DNA of 59,044 nt from an uncultured Lachnospiraceae bacterium (GTDB lineage: Bacteria; Bacillota; Clostridia; Lachnospirales; Lachnospiraceae). Below, one piece after another: positions 1-7,538 of the stretch. The translations under genes and the position numbers were made by a program. The notes beneath the pieces were generated by a model. That model ran no database searches and was not told the DNA's origin. It was given only the letters and a program-made list of their open reading frames with translations. Location of the stretch: the NCBI GenBank assembly GCA_947245585.1, contig CAMXPV010000023.1, forward strand, positions 1 through 59,044, in the 5' to 3' direction. Each line of letters opens with the position of its first letter. Positions within the stretch are counted from its first letter, which is position 1.

Positions 1-29
1 AAACAAAATATCGGATTATCATGAAGAAA

Positions 30-419
30 TTAGATCCTCATGAATAATTCAGGTTCATTTATAAAATCACCATTATTTACATAAGATAAATCTACATTTT
101 TATACAGCTCACGAAATTCGGTATAATATTTGCTGAAAGCATAACACATATATTTATATGCATCTAATTGTGCCCTCTTAATATGTCCTTTCGCTTTATT
201 GACATTTTCCCATGCGACTTCCTTACTTTCACAGACATATGCTTTCGCTATATGAGAAAAAACCGCACGAATCTCATTTAAAATTTCAACTGGAAATTTA
301 TTTTGCAAAACTTCCAGTTGACCTATAAATATTTTTATTGAATTGTGATACTGACTGTATATCTCTTTCAATTCGCGCTGTAACGCTCTGTCTTCATAAA
401 CTTTGGTAACTTCATCCAT
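30..419 (-). CDS. Hypothetical protein, 129 aa
   Basis: I do not recognise this protein. It is predicted to be soluble and mostly alpha-helical, rich in Lys, Glu, Tyr and Phe, with no signal peptide or membrane segment. The ATG follows a GGAGA ribosome site in the last codons of the upstream gene, whose stop lies only 2 bases away, so the two are almost certainly translated from one mRNA. The stop is TAA. The low G+C of this pair compared with the rest of the window, and the lack of any recognised family, fit an accessory gene pair. The rest of the locus lies to the left of the window. Confidence 0.65.
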   Translation of the reverse strand: MDEVTKVYEDRALQRELKEIYSQYHNSIKIFIGQLEVLQNKFPVEILNEIRAVFSHIAKAYVCESKEVAWENVNKAKGHIKRAQLDAYKYMCYAFSKYYTEFRELYKNVDLSYVNNGDFINEPELFMRI

Positions 420-421
420 AA

Positions 422-661
422 TTATTCTCCAAACAGTCCCTTATTCACTTCCTCCATAGAAAGGAATTCATCTCTCGCAAGCAATGGATTTCCTCTGCCA
501 ACAGTTCGATTATCTGTGTTTGGTAAAAAACTACACCCTTGCCTACCTGCCTGATTCAAAAAATTTATCTCATCATCATGATCAAAGTCCTTGAACGTAT
601 CGCAATTTATTCCGATAACGAATGATGCCATTTCCTTAGTTTTTTCATTTATACTATACAT
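422..661 (-). CDS. Hypothetical protein, 79 aa
   Basis: Small protein of unknown function; no family is recognised. It has acidic stretches (near residues 24-30) and a Gly/Arg/Asn-rich middle, with no membrane segment. A plausible AGGTAGGG ribosome site lies upstream of the ATG. It is the first gene of a two-gene unit with the 129-aa protein. It is AT-rich like its partner. It could be the remnant of a longer gene, since the product begins abruptly and has no clear fold, but there is no frameshift evidence. Confidence 0.55.
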   Translation of the reverse strand: MYSINEKTKEMASFVIGINCDTFKDFDHDDEINFLNQAGRQGCSFLPNTDNRTVGRGNPLLARDEFLSMEEVNKGLFGE

Positions 662-897
662 ATCAATCCCTACCTTTTCAGATACTATTTGAAGTATGTG
701 CCATTCTCTTCAAAAATATCTGTGACAATTAAATCCATTCCTTTGCATCTTTCGAATCAATTTATCATATACTTCATAGTCTTATAGCAATTTAAAGTAG
801 CTAACAGTATACCATACTAATACATCATGTGCAAGACACTTTTTCCTTTCATTTAAATTCCATAAGCCCCTCCATTTCACCTCCCAAAATTACACAA

Positions 898-917
898 GCG
901 GCCACCTCCGTGACCGC
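898..917 (-). terminator. Hairpin, possible terminator
   Basis: GCGGTCAC and GTGGCCGC pair across a four-base loop (one G-T wobble). On the minus strand the hairpin is followed by TTGTGTAATTTT. It lies about 400 bp beyond the M56 peptidase stop, so it could end that transcript, but the T-tract is poor. Confidence 0.35.
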
Positions 918-931
918 CTGCGCATCCCCTT

Positions 932-952
932 TTACACTGAACAGCTAGTGTA
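932..952. repeat. Inverted repeat TTACACT-N7-AGTGTAA
   Basis: A perfect 7-bp inverted repeat with a 7-base spacer in the gene-free stretch, next to the hairpin at 898-917. It could be an operator or a small hairpin; no gene start is close. Confidence 0.35.
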
Positions 953-1040
953 ATATTAGAAAAGATATACGCCAGGTACCACCTTGCTCTCGAACCCGCT
1001 CAGTTGATACGGGCATACATCTATCTAACGCTTTTTCATT

Positions 1041-1335
1041 TTGCGCCCTTCCGCCTGTGCGGCGGCGCATCTTCCTGTTTTCCCGTCCAATCCTCCCTGC
1101 CGTCCATGCGGCATAGATATGTATTTCTGTAGAATCGATCCAACCGATTCTGTAACCGGCTCTCCCGGCCAAACCGCCGTTTCGGGCTGCGTGTACATCT
1201 GAACTCTATCATCCTCTGTAATCTTCCCTTCCGGCCGCGCCGTCTATGCGGCATCTATCATCTATCTCTAAGAAATCAAACAACCTGATGCTGAAACCAT
1301 CTTTCCGGCCATGCCGTCAGTGCGGACATACATCA
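1041..1335. repeat. Degenerate recurring GC-rich motif
   Basis: A motif close to TTCCGGCC-N3-CCGTC-N2-TGCGGCATA occurs around 1049-1070, 1094-1115, 1164-1196, 1229-1256 and 1303-1331, separated by AT-richer sequence. The last copy overlaps the 3' end of the M56 peptidase gene. Spacings are irregular (about 50-80 bp) and identity is imperfect, so this is either decayed repeat sequence or a family of short palindromic elements. Confidence 0.4.
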
Positions 1336-2675
1336 TACGTTGTTACACTAATCCTGTCACCCAATTTCACAGTGCCACAGTTGCTACATCTCTCCGCCTT
1401 GTATACCGTCACTACACAGCTACCATCCGAATTTTTCCTATGCCTGTACTCCGTTCCCGCCACATAGCTGTGATCACAGCTGCCGTGAGATTCCATATCG
1501 GGTATATAGTAAATATTGCCTTCCTCGTCGACAAACTGTCTGTCGTACAGGATCTCGACCGTTTCTTCTTCAAAATCTATTGTCGTCTCTTCTCCTGTTT
1601 CCTCAGGAGCGAACAAAACCTCATGATCCACAAGCGCATTTTCTATCTGTTCCTGAGACATATCCTCCGGCATAATCTCATTATATCCATCTCTATAAGC
1701 AAGCACAGTCATCGAATTAGCAAAAACCAATGCCGCCACCAGTGTTCCCGCCGCAAAGCGGTTCCATCTTCTGTTCTTCATCAGATTGTCCATCCTTTCT
1801 TTCAATCTTCTCTTGTTCGGTGCAAAACCCGCCTTCCACCTGAGTGAAATGCTCGCCGGTTTCTCCTCATTCTGCGCCTCCTCGATCAGCAGACGCACAT
1901 ACACTTTTCTTTCCTCTTCCGGCTCTCCCAACACGGCTGCCTCATCGCAGGACATTTCACAGACACGGTCGAACTCATCACATAACAGCCAGACGATCGG
2001 ATTCCACCAGTACAAAATCTTCATAAACTGCACGACCATCTTCCAGACTGTATCCAAACGTCTGATATGTGCCATCTCGTGACGGAGAACCAATTCTCCT
2101 TCCCGGCTTTCTATCTCTCTGCCACAGAGAATCACCGGCCTGAAAATCCCAAATGTCAGGGAAGGCTTTCCGTTTTCTCCCTGATACAGCAACACGCGCC
2201 GCCTGACTCCGTATTGTTCCTTGATGTTGGCAAGAACTGCCTCGTGCCGCTTTGACATCGCTGTTTCAACATATCTGGCAATGAGACGGGATTTCTTCAA
2301 ATAATCCGCCATCCGGTCCATCATCATGATACAGGCAACCAACAGCCATATTATCACAACCGCTCTCTGTATATGCGTGTAGCTATTCATGTATGTTCTG
2401 CCGTCCACACGAACAACATATTTCGTCCATGTCAGCGGTACTTGCGTTATCCCCATTTTTACAAGTTCCACCTGTCTTTCCGGTACGACAATACGAATGA
2501 TCTCTTCGTACCACTTTTTCAGAAAAGGCAGCGGAACCAGATAATACAAAACGGCCGCTTTTGCAAGCAAATAATATAACTTTGCGTCGATCCTATCTCT
2601 TATCAGGCGTCTCAGAATCCAACTGACCGCCGTCAACGTACTTCCCGAAAGCGTCATCACAAGTAAGTATTCCAT
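1317..2675 (-). CDS. M56 family membrane metallopeptidase (BlaR1-like)
   Basis: A zinc metallopeptidase of the BlaR1/MecR1 family, which cleaves or inactivates a partner BlaI-type repressor when a signal is sensed. Membrane segments lie near residues 1-20, 35-55 and 105-120, and the HExxH zinc motif appears as HEMAH near residue 200, followed by the conserved WWNP and ExxCDE segments. A last membrane helix lies near residue 310. The C-terminal extracellular part is not a penicillin-binding domain: it is about 130 acidic residues ending with several Cys/His pairs (CDH, CSNCG, CPH) that resemble a small zinc ribbon. The start is 8 bases after the repressor stop, so the two are co-transcribed. 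The signal sensed is unknown. Confidence 0.88.
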   Translation of the reverse strand: MEYLLVMTLSGSTLTAVSWILRRLIRDRIDAKLYYLLAKAAVLYYLVPLPFLKKWYEEIIRIVVPERQVELVKMGITQVPLTWTKYVVRVDGRTYMNSYTHIQRAVVIIWLLVACIMMMDRMADYLKKSRLIARYVETAMSKRHEAVLANIKEQYGVRRRVLLYQGENGKPSLTFGIFRPVILCGREIESREGELVLRHEMAHIRRLDTVWKMVVQFMKILYWWNPIVWLLCDEFDRVCEMSCDEAAVLGEPEEERKVYVRLLIEEAQNEEKPASISLRWKAGFAPNKRRLKERMDNLMKNRRWNRFAAGTLVAALVFANSMTVLAYRDGYNEIMPEDMSQEQIENALVDHEVLFAPEETGEETTIDFEEETVEILYDRQFVDEEGNIYYIPDMESHGSCDHSYVAGTEYRHRKNSDGSCVVTVYKAERCSNCGTVKLGDRISVTTYDVCPH

Positions 2676-2683
2676 GAACGCTC

Positions 2684-3046
2684 CTAGTAATTTTCCAGAA
2701 TTTTTATCAGTTCCTCTGCTTCGTTCTTGTTAATCGCGCTCTTTTTTGCAAAAGCCGCTACAAAATTACTGAGCCTTCCCTCATACATAGAATCCACTGC
2801 AGCTTTCATCTGCATGTAATTATACTCATCCCTGCTGAATACAGCCTTAACCATTCTGTGCTCCCGAGTGACTAACCCCTTATCTTCCAGTCTGCTCAGG
2901 AAAGTGTTTAAGGTCTGCCTTTTCCATTCCTTGCCATCCGCCTCGAATAATGCAAGAAGCTGTGACTGCTTAATCGCCTCCTGCTGATCCCACAGCTTCT
3001 CCATCACCTCCTTCTCTGCCTGTGTCACGTCATATAAGCCTTTCAT
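2684..3046 (-). CDS. BlaI/MecI/CopY family transcriptional repressor
   Basis: A winged-helix repressor of 120 residues, the usual size for the Penicillinase_R family. The N-terminal part matches the family's opening (VTQAEKEVMEKLWDQ) and the DNA-recognition part is near residues 40-65, followed by a C-terminal dimerisation helix. It is expected to bind its own promoter as a dimer and to be relieved when the downstream M56 peptidase is activated. The ATG is preceded by GCGGAGGG. A palindrome overlaps the expected transcription start immediately upstream, and a second BlaI-like box lies further upstream, which supports autoregulation. Confidence 0.92.
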   Translation of the reverse strand: MKGLYDVTQAEKEVMEKLWDQQEAIKQSQLLALFEADGKEWKRQTLNTFLSRLEDKGLVTREHRMVKAVFSRDEYNYMQMKAAVDSMYEGRLSNFVAAFAKKSAINKNEAEELIKILENY

Positions 3047-3061
3047 ATTCCCTCCGCTCTA

Positions 3062-3109
3062 TGACTACCTTACGTAGTCAATTATATTATTATTTTTTCG
3101 GCATGTCAA
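3062..3109 (-). promoter_or_regulatory. Promoter with overlapping BlaI-type operator
   Basis: On the minus strand TTGACA (3104-3109), a 17-base spacer and TATAAT (3081-3086) form a perfect consensus SigA promoter. The next bases, 3062-3080, are a perfect palindrome, TGACTAC-N5-GTAGTCA, which covers the expected start site. BlaI-family repressors bind sites of the form TACTACA-TGTAGTA, so the repressor encoded just downstream is the expected ligand. Confidence 0.88.
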
Positions 3110-3157
3110 CCCCTTTTTTCAAGATATTGTATATTTTTTACGTTAACACACCATTTT

Positions 3158-3172
3158 CCTACATAATGTAGG
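3158..3172. promoter_or_regulatory. Second BlaI-like box CCTACATAATGTAGG
   Basis: A perfect 15-bp palindrome around a central A, very close to the Bacillus BlaI consensus TACTACATATGTAGTA. It lies about 50 bp upstream of the -35 box and just after the stop of the 151-aa gene. Its distance from the promoter suggests a secondary site that could allow looping. Confidence 0.6.
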
Positions 3173-3186
3173 TGTAAACCTTTCCT

Positions 3187-3642
3187 CTATGCGCAAATTT
3201 CCCCTTCTCTATAACATTCTACTATATATTCTCTCGTTTGATAATAGAAATCTGTATTAAAATTTGAAATTGCCCCATCAATCCATGAAGAATATACGTC
3301 TATGATCCAATCAACTATACTGCGCTCAGATTTTTCAGAAATATCCTCAATCAAACGCTCATAGACTTCACCGATTGTCCAATAGTCAGGCACTTCGTAT
3401 CTGCATTTTGCCACATTATCAAACGAATCCGACGGTATATTGCATCTTTGAATAAAGTCATCGGCCACTTTCTCTATCGGCTCACAATGAAAGACATCCG
3501 CATACTCATAAATGCGTTTGATCGTGTCTTTTCCCATATACTGCACGACCGCAGACCTTTTTTGTTTCTGCTTTCTTCCAATATATTCAATAAGACTGCA
3601 CGTAAAGAATAATGCGCTGTCATTCCTCATCCCTGACTTCAC
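3187..3642 (-). CDS. Conserved hypothetical protein, about 150 aa
   Basis: I cannot name this family. The protein is soluble with no signal peptide. It starts with a hydrophobic helix (ALFFTCSLIEYIGRK) followed by a basic turn and a segment ending in a region rich in Tyr and Trp. Proteins with this IEYIGRK opening are familiar to me from Clostridia next to small accessory or toxin-antitoxin-like genes, but that memory is not proof. The longest frame uses GTG at 3642; an ATG at 3630 is an equally good start and both lie close to AAGGGAAG. It stands alone between the BlaI promoter and the exporter operon. Confidence 0.7.
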   Translation of the reverse strand: MKSGMRNDSALFFTCSLIEYIGRKQKQKRSAVVQYMGKDTIKRIYEYADVFHCEPIEKVADDFIQRCNIPSDSFDNVAKCRYEVPDYWTIGEVYERLIEDISEKSERSIVDWIIDVYSSWIDGAISNFNTDFYYQTREYIVECYREGEICA

Positions 3643-3769
3643 TTCCCTTCAAAAACTGCAATGTCATAAGCGCTTTTACTGTGTGAAAACTAATCTGATA
3701 TTAGCCGTCTCCTACATATATATTTTCTAATAAGTCTCTCAATAATTCAAGGGTTTTATCATATTTTCC

Positions 3770-5668
3770 TCACGCCGTAATAGCATTTCCTGTATACAGC
3801 TGATAATATTTCCCCTTCTCCTCGATCAACTGGTCATGGGTGCCTCGCTCGATGATCCGCCCCTGCTCCAGTACCATAATGCAGTCGGAGTTTTTGACCG
3901 TGGAGAGCCTGTGGGCAATCACAAAGGTGGTTCTCCCCTTCATCAGCTTATCCATGCCGTCCTGCACAATGCGCTCGGTGCGGGTGTCGATGGAGCTGGT
4001 CGCCTCATCCAGAATCAGCACCGGCGGGTCCGCTATGGCCGCTCTGGCAATGGCGAGAAGCTGTCTCTGGCCCTGGCTTAAGTTAGCGCCGTCCCCGGAA
4101 AGCACCGTGTCATACCCCTCCGGCAGTCTTCTGATAAAGCTGTCCGCATTGGCAAGCTTCGCCGCGGCGCGCACTTCCTCATCGGTGGCATCCAGTTTCC
4201 CGTAGCGGATGTTCTCCATAACCGTCCCCGTAAAGAGGTGGGTATCCTGCAGCACAATGCCCAGAGACCGCCGCAGATCGTCCTTCTTTATCTTATTGAC
4301 ATTGATACCGTCATAGCGGATCTTGCCATCCTGAATGCCATAGAAGCGGTTGATCAGGTTGGTAATCGTGGTCTTGCCCGCTCCGGTGGAACCCACGAAG
4401 GCGATCTTCTGGCCCGGCTCGGCATAGAGCTTCACATCATGGAGCACGATCTTATCATCATTATACCCGAAATCCACGCCGTCGAAAACCACATCTCCCT
4501 TAAGTTCCACATAATCAACGGAATGATCCGCCTGATGCTCGTGCCGCCACGCCCAACGTCCTGTGCGCTCCGGTGTCTCCACAAGCGCGCCGTTCTCCTC
4601 TCGCACATTGACTAAGGTTACGTAACCGTCATCCACCTCGGACGTTTCATCCATCATCTTAAAGATGCGCTCCGCACCGGCCATCGCCATGACAATGGAG
4701 TTAAACTGTTGACTCACTTGGTTAATCGGCATGTTAAAACTTCTGTTAAAGGTCAGGAAACTTGCCAGTTTCCCAAGCGTCAATCCTGTCGCACCAGAGA
4801 GCGCCAACGCGCCGCCGACAATGGCACAGACCACATAGCTCACATTGCCTAACTGCTGATTCACGGGGCCAACCACGTTGACCAGATAGTTCGCCTTATC
4901 CGCGCTCTCAAACAGCGTGTCGTTTAACACCCTGAAATCCTCGATATTCTTTTCCTCGTGGTTAAATACTTTAACCACCTTTTGTCCGTTCATCATCTCC
5001 TCAATGAAGCCGTTGACTTTTCCCAGATTACCCTGCTGCTCCAGAAAATATCTGCCGCTTAACCCTGCCACTTTCTTGGTCACCACAAGCATCACCGCCA
5101 CCATCATAAGCGTCACGACAGTCAGCGGCACGCTCAAAACCACCATGCTGATCAGCACGCTCACAATGGTAATCAGGCTGTTAAACACCTGCGGCATACT
5201 CTGGCTGATCATCTGTCTGAGCGTTTCCGTATCATTTGTATAGGTTGACATAATATCTCCATGGGAGTGGGTGTCAAAATATTTAATGGGAAGCGTTTCC
5301 ATATGGGAAAACAAATCGTCCCTCACATTGCGCAGCGTCCCCTGTGTCACATTGATCATAATGCGGTTCCATGCGTAGGCCGAAAGCACACCGATCAGGT
5401 AAAAACATGCCACCCGCGCGATGGCTCCCGCCAACGGCGAAAAGTCCGGCTGATCCTGTGTGAGCATGGGTGTAATATAATCGTCGATCAGGCTCTGGAT
5501 AAACATGGTTCCCTGTACATTGGCCAACACGCTCACAAAGATGAGCACAGCTACAATCACCAGATGAAGGCCATAGTTCTTTGCCACATACCCCATCAGC
5601 CGTTTAAACACCTTCCCCGGATTCTCAATCCGTTTTCCGCCCTGCATTCTTCCATGTGGTCCTGGCAT
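3770..5668 (-). CDS. ABC exporter half-transporter, catalytic subunit
   Basis: A 632-residue fused membrane/ATPase protein of the multidrug exporter type. Six membrane helices occupy roughly residues 30-330. The ATPase has a canonical Walker A (GSTGAGKTT), the signature LSQGQ and Walker B with the catalytic glutamate (LILDEATSS), then the H-loop AHRLST. A Trp/Arg/His-containing insert of about 40 residues (near 350-390) precedes the ATPase, as often seen in heterodimeric exporters of Clostridia. Its start codon overlaps the stop of the upstream half (TAATG), so the two are translated together and should form a heterodimer. The substrate cannot be read from the sequence; drugs or peptides are possible. 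Confidence 0.93.
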   Translation of the reverse strand: MPGPHGRMQGGKRIENPGKVFKRLMGYVAKNYGLHLVIVAVLIFVSVLANVQGTMFIQSLIDDYITPMLTQDQPDFSPLAGAIARVACFYLIGVLSAYAWNRIMINVTQGTLRNVRDDLFSHMETLPIKYFDTHSHGDIMSTYTNDTETLRQMISQSMPQVFNSLITIVSVLISMVVLSVPLTVVTLMMVAVMLVVTKKVAGLSGRYFLEQQGNLGKVNGFIEEMMNGQKVVKVFNHEEKNIEDFRVLNDTLFESADKANYLVNVVGPVNQQLGNVSYVVCAIVGGALALSGATGLTLGKLASFLTFNRSFNMPINQVSQQFNSIVMAMAGAERIFKMMDETSEVDDGYVTLVNVREENGALVETPERTGRWAWRHEHQADHSVDYVELKGDVVFDGVDFGYNDDKIVLHDVKLYAEPGQKIAFVGSTGAGKTTITNLINRFYGIQDGKIRYDGINVNKIKKDDLRRSLGIVLQDTHLFTGTVMENIRYGKLDATDEEVRAAAKLANADSFIRRLPEGYDTVLSGDGANLSQGQRQLLAIARAAIADPPVLILDEATSSIDTRTERIVQDGMDKLMKGRTTFVIAHRLSTVKNSDCIMVLEQGRIIERGTHDQLIEEKGKYYQLYTGNAITA

Positions 5669-7422
5669 TATTCCGCGCCTCCTTTCTGCTCATCAAAATC
5701 CCCGCCGCCGCTCGTCTGCGACTCATAAACTTCCCTGTAAATCTCATTGTCCCGAAGCAGCTCTTCGTGTGTGCCAAAGCCGTGAATCCGTCCGTCGTCC
5801 ATAACAATAATACGGTCCGCCTCCATGACACTGGCTACACGCTGGGCGATGATCAGCTTCGTGGTATCGGGAATTTCCTCCGCGAAAGCCCTTCTGATCT
5901 TCGCGTCCGTGGCCGTATCCACCGCACTGGTGGAATCGTCCAGAATCAGTACCTTCGGTTTCTTGAGCAGCGCCCTTGCAATGGTAAGCCGCTGTCTCTG
6001 TCCGCCGGAGACATTGGTTCCGCCCTGTTCTATGTAGGTGTGATACCCCTCCGGCATCTTCTCGATAAACTCATCCGCACAGGCCAGACGGCATACCCGT
6101 CTGCATTCCTCCTCCGAAGCGTTCGCATCGCCCCACCGCAGGTTATCCAGAATGGTGCCCGAAAACAACACGTTCTTCTGCAGAACCACCGCCACCTGAT
6201 CCCGCAATGTCTCAATATCATACTCTCTGACATCTCTGCCGCCCACCATAACCGCGCCCTCCGAAACGTCATAGAGACGGCTGATCAAATTGACCAGACT
6301 GGTCTTTGCGCTGCCGGTGCCGCCGATGATGCCGACCGTTTCCCCCGCATGTATTTTCAGGTTGATATCGTGCAGAACCGCCTCACTGCTCTCCTTATGA
6401 TAGGAGAACCGCACATGCCGAAATTCGATCTCGCCGTTTGGCACCTCGTAGACAGGATCGACCGGATTAGTCAAATCACTCTTTTCGTTCAACACTTCAC
6501 AGATACGCTCCGCACTGGCAATGCTCATGCTCATCATTACAAAGATCATGGCCACCATCATCAGGCTCATCAAAATATTCATGCAGTAGGTAAGCAGGCT
6601 CATCAGCTCGCCCGTGGTCAGCGTATTCTGTACGATCTGTTTCGCGCCCAACCAGCTGATCAGCAGAATACAGCCGTAGACCGTGAACTGCATGACCGGC
6701 ATGTTCAACACCACGTGTCTCTCAGCCTTCTGAAAGATATCATAAATGCCCTGGCTCGCACTCTTAAACTTCTTCGTCTCATAGTCTTCCCTGACATAGG
6801 CCTTCACCACACGGATCGCGCTCACATTCTCCTGCACGGAGGCGTTCAGCTCGTCATACTTGGGAAAAGCCTGTTTAAAATACTTCATGGCTCCTCTGAT
6901 AATGAAAAACAGCACCACCGCAAGCAAAAGCACCGCCACCAGATAAATTGACGCCAGCCTCGCATTGATAAAAAAGGCCATCGCCATAGCGCAGACCATG
7001 CTGACGGGCGCACGGAAACAAATGCGCAGAATCATCTGGTACGCCATCTGCATGTTCGTCACATCGGTGGTCAGTCTGGTGACCAGACCCGCTGTGCTGA
7101 ACTTGTCGAGACTGGAAAAGGAGAAGGTCTGAATATTCTCAAACATGGCCTGTCTCAAATTTTTCGCAAATCCCGTGGATGCCCTCGCACCGTACTTGCC
7201 GCCCATAATGCCGCAGAACAGCCCGCACAGCGCCGCCGCAACCATAATTGCACCCACTATGTAAATATGGCGCATATTTCCGGCCTCCACGCCGTCATCA
7301 ATGATCGAAGCCATCAAGAACGGAAGCAGCATCTCAAAAATCACTTCCAGTATCATAAACACTGGTGTTATGACCGAGGGTTTTTTATATTCCTTTATCT
7401 GTGCCGCAAGGGTTTTAATCAT
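5668..7422 (-). CDS. ABC exporter half-transporter, degenerate-site subunit
   Basis: A 584-residue partner with six membrane helices (about residues 15-300) and a C-terminal ATPase. The Walker A is GGTGSAKTS, with Ala for the usual Gly, and Walker B ends in Asp-Asp (LILDDSTSA) instead of Asp-Glu. Such changes are typical of one half of heterodimeric exporters (for example the TM287/288 type), where one ATP site does not hydrolyse efficiently. The signature VSGGQ is intact. The ATG follows AAGGAGG at ideal spacing. A terminator hairpin and a possible TTGACA promoter lie immediately upstream. Confidence 0.93.
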   Translation of the reverse strand: MIKTLAAQIKEYKKPSVITPVFMILEVIFEMLLPFLMASIIDDGVEAGNMRHIYIVGAIMVAAALCGLFCGIMGGKYGARASTGFAKNLRQAMFENIQTFSFSSLDKFSTAGLVTRLTTDVTNMQMAYQMILRICFRAPVSMVCAMAMAFFINARLASIYLVAVLLLAVVLFFIIRGAMKYFKQAFPKYDELNASVQENVSAIRVVKAYVREDYETKKFKSASQGIYDIFQKAERHVVLNMPVMQFTVYGCILLISWLGAKQIVQNTLTTGELMSLLTYCMNILMSLMMVAMIFVMMSMSIASAERICEVLNEKSDLTNPVDPVYEVPNGEIEFRHVRFSYHKESSEAVLHDINLKIHAGETVGIIGGTGSAKTSLVNLISRLYDVSEGAVMVGGRDVREYDIETLRDQVAVVLQKNVLFSGTILDNLRWGDANASEEECRRVCRLACADEFIEKMPEGYHTYIEQGGTNVSGGQRQRLTIARALLKKPKVLILDDSTSAVDTATDAKIRRAFAEEIPDTTKLIIAQRVASVMEADRIIVMDDGRIHGFGTHEELLRDNEIYREVYESQTSGGGDFDEQKGGAE

Positions 7423-7448
7423 CGTCGTACCTCCTTCTTATCAAACAT

Positions 7449-7482
7449 AAAAAGAACCATGCGACAAACGCCGCATGGTTCT
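7449..7482 (-). terminator. Rho-independent terminator of the sugar transporter operon
   Basis: An 11-bp perfect stem (AGAACCATGCG with CGCATGGTTCT), an 8-base loop and TTTTT on the minus strand. It lies about 60 bp after the last permease gene and 27 bp before the exporter start, so it ends the sugar operon. Because it sits just before the exporter's ribosome site it could also act in that gene's leader. Confidence 0.85.
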
Positions 7483-7511
7483 ATTCTTCTACAATAAAAA
7501 TTTAATGTCAA
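7483..7511 (-). promoter_or_regulatory. Candidate promoter for the ABC exporter pair
   Basis: TTGACA (7506-7511), a 17-base spacer and AAGAAT (7483-7488) on the minus strand. The -35 is perfect, the -10 only 4 of 6. The predicted start would fall inside the right arm of the terminator hairpin, which makes the arrangement odd. Confidence 0.4.
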
Positions 7512-7538
7512 CGGTTTTCCAAAGTTTTCATAAAAATT

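Larger units (their letters stand above)
662..1316. other. 655-bp gap with hairpins and degenerate motifs
   Basis: No convincing gene is visible. Two open frames here have implausible Arg-rich composition and no ribosome site. The left half is AT-rich. From about 898 it holds two inverted repeats, and from about 1041 to the end of the M56 peptidase gene it holds several irregularly spaced copies of a GC-rich motif of the type TTCCGGCC-N3-CCGTC-N2-TGCGGCATA. The gap may be decayed sequence behind the peptidase gene. Confidence 0.5.

Noticed and set aside
945..1254. Two overlapping minus-strand open frames of 75 and 72 codons
   Set aside because: They are Arg-rich, lack ribosome sites, overlap each other in different frames and follow the degenerate repeat motif, so they are unlikely to be genes.
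3721..3765. Short ORF MIKPLNY after the exporter stop
   Set aside because: Only seven codons, with no evidence of translation other than chance placement of an ATG.
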